From Tubiluchus corallicola (lineage: Eukaryota > Priapulida > Priapulimorpha > Priapulimorphida > Tubiluchidae): 64,000 nt of DNA. Each line of letters starts with the position of its first letter. The stretch's first letter is position 1. The notes under the pieces were generated by a model. The model had not been told where the DNA came from, did not search any database, and saw nothing but the letters and a program-made list of their open reading frames with translations. The stretch lies in the NCBI GenBank assembly GCA_030141605.1, contig JAQGDQ010000104.1:472001-536000 (forward strand), read 5' to 3'. Shown here piece by piece: positions 56,708-64,000 of this stretch. A program made the position numbers and the translations under genes.

Positions 56708-57205
56708 TATTTAATTTAGAAACAAATGTATACAAGTAAATGTCCCTCAATTGCTTCCAAAGGCTGACATTCTGTGATCAAAATGTTATCAAGAAAATCT
56801 AAAAGCAAGTAATTCAATCACGAAAATCCATAAACCAGGCAAAATTAAGTGTCACAACAGTAATTAAATGAATTAATAATTACAATGAAAGTTCGCTTTA
56901 AAAAATTACTATACTTTTTCACAAGGCTTTTTCAATATTGTTTCAATACTTTTAACACAGTTTTTATACCGCTTTGGACAATTATAACCAAAGTTTATAT
57001 ATACATAAGCAAAGTTAAAAAATATGTATATAGTGGCTTAAAGTACACGTAGTGACGCCTACTGGACTACTGGACGCCTACTGGAGCAAAGATGGTGAAC
57101 AAAAGGACCAAAGGAAAATACTGGTCAAATCGCTACAATTTAAATATAAAAGCAATGTACTCCAAGTACATAAACTCCAGCAATGGTAACAATTCACAGT
57201 TTCCA
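55496..57205. other. Intergenic, no gene seen
   Basis: Between the GBA start and the 3' end of the next minus-strand gene. It holds an ATT/ATC microsatellite (about 56,628-56,712) and otherwise AT-rich DNA; the GBA promoter must lie in its left part or just before. A possible minus-strand AATAAA near 56,284 could serve the gene ending at 57,206. Confidence 0.4.
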
Positions 57206-60200
57206 CTACGAGTAAGAGAAGTTGATATTACGTCTCAGTGGTCTTCTGTCGCTGTTGCCGGACTTAAAGTCACTTCCAGATCTCATTTCGTTCATCAGCC
57301 TCCTGACGTCTGCTATCTCACGCCGTGTACCCATTACGAGTTTGCTAAAAACATAAGAAAAGAAGTGTTAATGTTCAGTGTTAGTGTTAGTTTTAGAGTT
57401 AATAACAATTCAACGAATCTAAACTCAGTGAATAAAAAAACATGAATTTACTTAATATTCCGAAGCTCTTCAATGAGTTTGTTAATTGAAGGCGTTTCGT
57501 CTCTAGCCAAAGAAAATGCCGGCACTGCACTAGGCACAGAGTCGTCTTTAAATTTAGAAAGTCTGTCTACTTCCGCCATCTTTACAGGCAGAGGCTCCCA
57601 GATAGTATCAATGGCTTCGCACAGCTGAGAGTCTGAAACATCATTAAATCTGGCTTCCTCGTCGTTTATATCTGAAAAGCACGAAGATAATTAGCACCTA
57701 AACAGCCTTGTCTGAGTCAACCAATTTAACCAAAAATTGTGCAATTTTTGAATGATACCTCCAGTGATATACCTCAAGGAAACCATATAAACGAGAACAA
57801 AATTAAAATAATGGGCAGCACACACTTAAGCAAAGACATGGCTTTTATTCAGATGCAATATCTGCAACGTTTCGACACAGTTAAGGTCGTGTTCACGCAA
57901 CAATCCATTATGGCTGTTATTTTTATTTTAAGAATTTGTTTTCCCCATCATCAATCAGTTTTTCATAAAAACAAAATTCTAGATTGGGCGAAATTTTCAC
58001 TTATCATCCTTTGTTTTTCATTCAGTTGCTTAAACAACTCTGCATACGTCATTCAGAACGAAGAGGCACAACAGCAAAATTGCATCAAAGTTTATTACAT
58101 GTACAACTATTCATCCATGACGGCCTGTCTGGTATTTAACTTAAGCTGTTGATCTTCAACAAGTGAGAAAAATGATTTTCTGCATAACTTTTGAAATCAA
58201 TAATCCTAGAATGGATTAATGGCTGATAGCAGCGGGTGATAAAACAACCTGATGGACTGAAGAGCTAGATTAGCCAACCCCAGCCTCGATGCCATTCTGC
58301 TGTTCTGGTGAAAACATGTAAATTGTTAAATGTTCTTTCGCATGTAAGCAGACCCTCAGGCTTCATATTGCAGGTGTTTCAAAATTGCATTAAAACATAT
58401 CAGTGCATGTCTCATTAGAAATATTTTAAAAAGTTTATTTACCGCTGTCTATATTTTCAGCAATGATGTTCACATCACCTGTCACTCCAATTGAGAGTTC
58501 CTTACCAACATCATCTTCCAGTAGCTCGTGCTTCAACGGAGAAGTGCACTGCCTACAATCTACCACTTCTAGAGGAAACCCAGATGATTTACTTAATTGG
58601 TTTATGGAGACAACATCATCTTCCAGTAACTCGTGCTTCACTGGAGAAGTGCACTGCCTACAATCTACCACTTCTAGAGGAAACACAGATGATTTACTTA
58701 ATTGGTTTATGGAGACAACATTATCTTCCAGCAGCTCGTGCTTCACTGGAGAAGTGCACTGCCTACAATCTACCACTTCTAGAGGAAACCCAGATGATTT
58801 ACTTAATTGGTTTATGGAGACAGTGTCGTTGACATCTCTGCCATCTCTAACTTCTGGAAGTAATGTTGGCAATACACATGCAGCTTCAGGCTGAGATGCT
58901 ACTTGTTCAACATCTGGGTGGCTAATCATCATTGAAACCTGATCATTGAATTTTGCCTCAGTGCTTATGAATGGTACGGATGAATATTGCCCTAAATGGT
59001 CAGTAAGCTGATGGCATACTTCAATATTCTGTGGGGTTACATCCATCATTGGTGACTCCTGCTTTTTAATATCAACCTCCATTTCCATTTCTTCCACACC
59101 AACAATTTGCTGCATTTGAACGTCTGAATGGAGACACTTGATTATGGACAATGATTCAAGATCCATGTCAGAAACGTCTTGCAAAGTTTTCGTTGGTGTG
59201 GCTTCTGCATGAATTTGTGCGACAGTGACAATTGTGTGTGGTTCTGCTTGCACATCAGAAATTGCTGACTGTTGTGCCGCATTAGGATAGAATGGGGGCA
59301 TCAGTTTATCAGGTGTGTTTGGCGGGGTCGGCCCACCTGATGTAGGACTGTTAAGTGGCGCATCGCCCAGTGAGACCACATGGTCCTCAGTGAGTTGATA
59401 GTCCATATCAGTGGCATCTGGTGACCGAACTTGGTCAATCAAGGGCATATTAGCATCTGCATGATATCCCAGATGGATTTGTGAGTAACTCACGGGTGAA
59501 TTTGCATACGGCACACTGTGTATTGTTGTATCAGTATGTTGTGATTTAACTGCAAGGACAGAAGATTGTGGGAGTAGCTCTGTGATATCTTCTTGAGCAT
59601 TTGCTGCATTGATATGTACTTGATCACCACCATCTTGCTCATCCATTTTGACAATTTCTTTTCGTGGAAAACACGCTACACTGGCGATACAGTCTCGCTC
59701 AGAATTGTGGTCATTCAGGTGACTGACTTCTAACGGACACTGTGTAGAGTTCACGGCTGCTTCTTTGCCAGTGTATGGTAATTTAAAATTTTCGATGTTC
59801 TGGGACATTTGTTGTTTGCTGGGTTCTCTATTGCTACAGACTAACCCATTCTGCGTTACCTGACTACATGTTACCAGCGCCTGCATGTTAACTTGAGCTG
59901 CCAAATGCTGTTTGTAATTATTATCCAATAAGTGTTCGATGTTACTTATGTTTTGAGATATATCAACAGTTTTCAATTGTAAACATTGTTCATTATGCTC
60001 TTCTTTGCCATTGAGTGAACCATTCTGTGCATTAACTGTATCGATAACATGTGCATCTATGTTATCGGGAATTCCTGAAAGCCGCTTATTATTGTTGTCA
60101 AATTTTTGTGTTTGTATTGGACCACAGACATTCTGAGAAGGAACAGTGCCCACAGATTGACAGATTTGAGACTGCAACAAAGAGTCAAACAACACTTTAT

Positions 60201-63200
60201 CACTTGGTCCCTGACTGGAAACATTTCCTGTTAATGACTTGTTGCCAGACACATTATCATTATCAATGTTTGTGGTTTCTGTGAGTGAGACGTTTGGCAA
60301 TGTGGTGACAATGTATTCCTCAGCATTAATATCAGTATTACTAACATTTTTGTCTTGGTAATACGTTTCGCAACCTCGTGGATTTCCGAGACGCTGTGAT
60401 TCGTTTCCGCTACCTGGTGTGATATCCGGTTGAGGAGGGTCACTAATCATTTCATCATTGGAAAGGGGTGAATACGAAGGGGTGGAGCCCATAGAGTGTA
60501 AATCACTATTTTCTGCCACGTCAGCATAAGCACAAGGTGAAACAAAAGCACCACCCACTTTTTGAGAAGATGGTGAGTTTGGTAACACAAAGCATGGTGT
60601 ATGAACAGCACTGGTGTCATTTGGTTTTTCTCGAAGATTGGAAGAACTTGCATTTATCAAATTAGCACCTTCTTCTAAAGTGCAAGCCTTGGATGCAATA
60701 TCTGTCAAGACTGCAGCACAACTCCTATCAATTTCCAATGTGAACAATTCATGTTCTTCCAAAGTCTGCTTCTGGTGCTTGTTGGCAGAACATTCGCTTT
60801 CAATGGTAATTTCTCTACGGTCATGCACCTCTTCAGCGATTTCACTTGGTTCACTTGAGATCTTTTCAACCACTGAATTGCTTGCATGTCCACTTCCCAG
60901 AATTTCGACTTTCTTTACTTTTTGATCAGTCTTATGATCATCATGTTCAGTTGCTTTCTTTCTTTTTCCAAAAGTAGGCAAAAACTTTCCAGTAACCTGC
61001 AACACCAATTTTAAAAACATAAACAATGTTAACACTTGCAACAGTCACACTGCAGTTCCTGTGCTATCAATTTGATTTTGCCATAGAATCTCGCAAGGAG
61101 TACTCCTGTTAAACCTAGCAGCTTGAGACAACACATTGTTACAGGCATACTGAAAAGCTGCTAAAATTTAATGATGTTGACTAATGTTGCTTTACGATAT
61201 TATGTAAATGAGATAAATACAACAAATACAATGATGAGCTTATGGAACAGATGACCATTAAGATGAAAACAGTTAATCAGAGAACAGTTAGTTAGCTCTT
61301 CTTGTAAATAATAATCTTTGCTGAATTGCAAGCATAGCAATTTGCACACACCTGTATTTAAAAGCCAAATTTTCATACCTGTGAGCAAGGCAGCTGAATC
61401 ACAGGTTGTTCTTTGTCTTCGATTTTGGATGATTCACTAAAAATACTTGAAAATTTGAGTAAATTAGGTAAAACGGTGATTCTAGAAACTTATTATAAAT
61501 CTAATTCTATTAGGATTGGAAATCACATAAACAAGTTGAACTAATATGATGTGACAACATGCCTATTTCAAGTCGTTTTAGAAGTCTCCTACATTTCAGG
61601 TGTAAGTCATCACTCACTCTACCTCCAGAATAACCACTCCCTCTGCCTCCAGAATCACCACTCACTCTACTTCTAGAATCACCCTCCCTCTACTTGCAGA
61701 ATCACTCTACTCCAGAACTACCACTCATACTACCTCCAGGATCACCACTCACTCTACTCCAGGAACTACCATTCATACTACCTCCAGAATGACTACTTCC
61801 TCTACTCCAGAACTACCACTCACTCTATGCCAGAATTACCACTCACCTTACATCCAGGATCACCACTCATTCTACCTCCAAAATACCTCCAGGATGACCA
61901 CTCACTCTATGCCAGAATTACCACTCACCTTACGTCCAGGATCGCCACTCACTCTACCTCTAGAATACCTCCAGAATCACCACTCACGCTATGCCAGAAT
62001 TACCACTCACCTTACGTCCAGGATCACCACTCACTCTACCTCCAGAATCACCACCCACACTACCTCTAGAATCACTGTGACAAAAATGTCACTCACGATA
62101 TTTTAAAATGGTGAAAATTCATCATACGGTGCAGACTTTGCAGTTTTGTCACCACTCCATAAATATTTTACAAAATCACAAGATAATAATCTAACTGCAA
62201 CAAAAGTTCCGTCATGTTTAAAACTTGTACCAGTTATGATACATGTATGTATGTACCAGGCATATATTTATTAGGCTGGTTCATATATACCTCTTGTCAT
62301 TTACACTACAATTTTTTAACTTCTTCTGGAGTTTCCTTTCTTCACTTCCTTCTAGTTTTGATCCATCATGATTTGAAGGTATTGGCTCTTTGCGTTTTTT
62401 CCCGCCTGATATAAAAAAACAACACGTAACAAAACAGTGACTGCCTCCTTTTTCCCAAAATTGATCAACTCGCAAGGTTTTTCGTCATTGTCAAGAACGA
62501 ACCAAAAACTAAAGGTAATTGCAGCCAGCATATTACTGAGCACTGAATTCAGCTATTGTAGGATACGATACATGCATAATTACAAAAAAAGATTATGATA
62601 ATAAAAGGACAATAAAGATTAATCATAATTATTACAAACAAATAATAATTATTTAAGATGATAATGAATGCACGTCTGCTCAATGGTCTGCTTGAGCAGC
62701 AGAATGATGATGCCATTTCATCGGTTTTTAATCATTTATTACTTCATAAATCTTGCTATTATTGGGAGGGATTTCTAATGGTAATATATATGCTATGGCA
62801 TGAAAAGTCAGTAGATTCTATTACGAAATTTTGATGAGTAGATTTACATTAATACACGTTTTGTTGTGAACATTTATCAAGTTCATTTCTTTGATGATGC
62901 CCAGTGCACAGCAAAGAAAAATTTACTATAAAATATTGATTAATAGTGTAATGACGGCAAAATGCCATTTGTTTCCACCTCCACCCCTGCATGGTTCAGT
63001 CCATTCCAAAGCCATTGCATACCGGTATCTTATAAATACCATGAGATGTCATGGTTTTGGCGGTCCATAGTGTTTTACCATCTCAGCAGTCGCCACTTGT
63101 TCCACTAGCATGGAGGACACAAGGAGAGCAACCTGACAGTTATCAAATAAATTTTGCTGTTCTACACGCGTTTACATAACAATTTTCTGTCTAATGAAAT

Positions 63201-63558
63201 TACAATATTTTTCTTGCACGACTTATGTACACTTATTTCGTCGCCGTTGCTAAAATCGTTAAGTTTATTTTCGAAAATTTTCTCATACAAAACAAATGAC
63301 ATTATGGCCCAATAGGGCCAAGTACTCCAAGGAATGGTAAGTCCCACCAACGTAGACTTTGGACAGTCACAAGTAATAACGTATCCACCTCCAAAATTAC
63401 CAAAACAGCACTGACTAAAAACTCTGGGATCAGCAGCAAATTACCTCTGCACTAACTTACTAATTCGATCAGCTGATTTAAATGATTTTGACTAAATCTT
63501 CATTGACGAAATTGAAATGTCTGCAAAATATCAATTTACCTTGCGCGTTCTTTGTCAT
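57206..63558 (-). CDS. Unrecognised large, mostly disordered, probably nuclear protein, six exons
   Basis: I do not recognise this family. Minus-strand exons: 63558-63540, 62405-62291, 61436-61379, 60996-58443, 57671-57452, 57344-57206; phases 1, 2, 0, 1 and 2 agree at every junction and the joined frame is 1,034 aa. The first exon has only six full codons (MTKNAQ). Seen: basic N-terminus with nuclear-localisation-like GGKKRKEP (7-14) and GKRKKA (near 75), then about 830 residues of low-complexity Ser/Asn/Gln/Asp-rich chain encoded by one 2.55-kb exon, with proline-directed sites (TPSYSPLS, SPTSGGPTPPNTPDK), three 35-aa repeats (about 785-892) and an ordered helical C-terminus (DSQLCEAIDTIWEPLP, then IEELRNINKL and EIADVRRLMNEM, likely coiled coil). 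No enzyme motif. Nuclear scaffold or regulator is inference. Confidence 0.8.
58515..58832 (-). repeat. In-frame 105-bp triplication inside the disordered-protein gene
   Basis: Three near-identical tandem units of exactly 105 bp, each coding for 35 residues built on VSINQLSKSSGFPLEVVDCR then QCTSP(V/L)KHELLED. The period keeps the frame. Very low divergence between units, including silent sites, suggests recent expansion or gene conversion. Confidence 0.95.
61600..62085. repeat. Minisatellite, 24-27 bp unit
   Basis: Roughly 18 imperfect copies of ACCACTCACTCTACCTCCAG plus AATC, with variants GCCAGAATT and ACGTCCAGGATC arranged in a higher-order pattern. Lies in intron 2 of the disordered-protein gene. 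The open frames through it are artefacts. Confidence 0.9.
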
Positions 63559-64000
63559 GAGTATGGCAGTTTAGAAGAATGACGTTTAGTTTACAAACTA
63601 CCTAAAAGCTTATTACCGTTCCAGTAATTCAAACCTTCAAAAAACAGGCCATATATTTTCACGTATTTCTTAGTGAATCAAGAACAATTTCTGGCTTTCA
63701 ACTTTGCAGAAGGAGGAAATACCATGACAGTACGGGATGCTTCGCCCTCTTGTGAGCGTGATTTGCACTAGTTACTGTTTCGGTCGTGCCTGCGAGTGCG
63801 TTACTTGCTTTCAGATCCAGAATCCAGGGATGTGAATAATGTTATTTTATCACTCATGCTTCAATTGTTTTATAGCAATCATACATGTTGCAGATATTAA
63901 TTTTATTTGTCAGACTTAAAAATCTACTTATTCAAATTATAAAGATGATTTTCTTCTGTCTTTTTCGATTTGTAATGGTTTTATTTAGTAAGCCTTGTAC
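63559..64000. other. Upstream region of the minus-strand gene
   Basis: Probable 5' UTR and promoter of the gene starting at 63,558. The stretch 63,715-63,805 is GC-richer (for example GTGCCTGCGAGTGCG). No TATA box or other exon was identified. Confidence 0.35.

Noticed and set aside
57092-57445. Plus-strand 117-codon frame with a good ATG context
   Set aside because: It lies opposite the last two exons of the minus-strand gene, which are supported by splice sites and phase; no similarity or splice structure of its own.
57739-58152. Plus-strand 137-codon frame
   Set aside because: Starts with GTG, lies in an intron of the minus-strand gene and looks like random AT-rich translation.
58463-58894. 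Plus-strand frames across the triplicated repeat
   Set aside because: Shadows of the coding repeat on the minus strand.
61789-62106. Plus-strand frames of about 100 codons with HHS/Thr-rich repeats
   Set aside because: Pure translation of the 24-27 bp minisatellite.
62444-62530. Possible exon with FWFVLDNDEKPCELI on the minus strand
   Set aside because: No donor gives the phase needed by the next exon, whereas the six-codon exon at 63,540-63,558 fits exactly.

Overview
This is AT-rich animal nuclear DNA: spliced genes with GT-AG introns, polyA signals, LINE, SINE and DNA-transposon relics and microsatellites, and no operons. The gene content (RECQL helicase, lysosomal glucocerebrosidase, DOMON-cytochrome b561 reductase) and the repeat types fit a marine invertebrate. 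I cannot fix the phylum from sequence alone. Exon coordinates below were built by hand from splice sites, reading phase and similarity to remembered protein families.

Layout. 1-2,640: no coding gene, one LINE-like 3' tail. 2,687-4,033 (+): DOMON/cytochrome b561 ferric-chelate-reductase-like gene with an intronless CDS, followed by a decayed C2H2 zinc-finger pseudogene. 5.0-10.3 kb: LINE fragments, one long 5'-truncated LINE with an open reverse transcriptase, a TTAA-flanked piggyBac-like element and tRNA-derived SINEs. 10,395-30,348 (+): complete RECQL (RecQ1) gene of 14 coding exons (709 aa), with introns full of DNA-transposon and SINE insertions. 36,712-31,118 (-): four-exon gene for a small secreted cysteine-rich protein that I do not recognise, convergent with RECQL. 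55,056-40,596 (-): glucosylceramidase (GH30), nine certain exons, with the last short exon not securely found. 63,558-57,206 (-): six-exon gene for a 1,034-aa mostly disordered, probably nuclear protein with a basic N-terminus, a helical C-terminus and a triplicated 35-aa repeat; also not recognised.

Nothing indicates that the genes share one pathway: RECQL acts in DNA repair, GBA in lysosomal glycolipid breakdown, and the b561 protein in membrane electron transfer. The two unrecognised proteins, and an inverted MITE pair flanking one GBA exon, are the most interesting items. Much of the rest is a layered record of insertions, including a 5S-rRNA-derived SINE nested in a hAT element and a MITE nested in a LINE.
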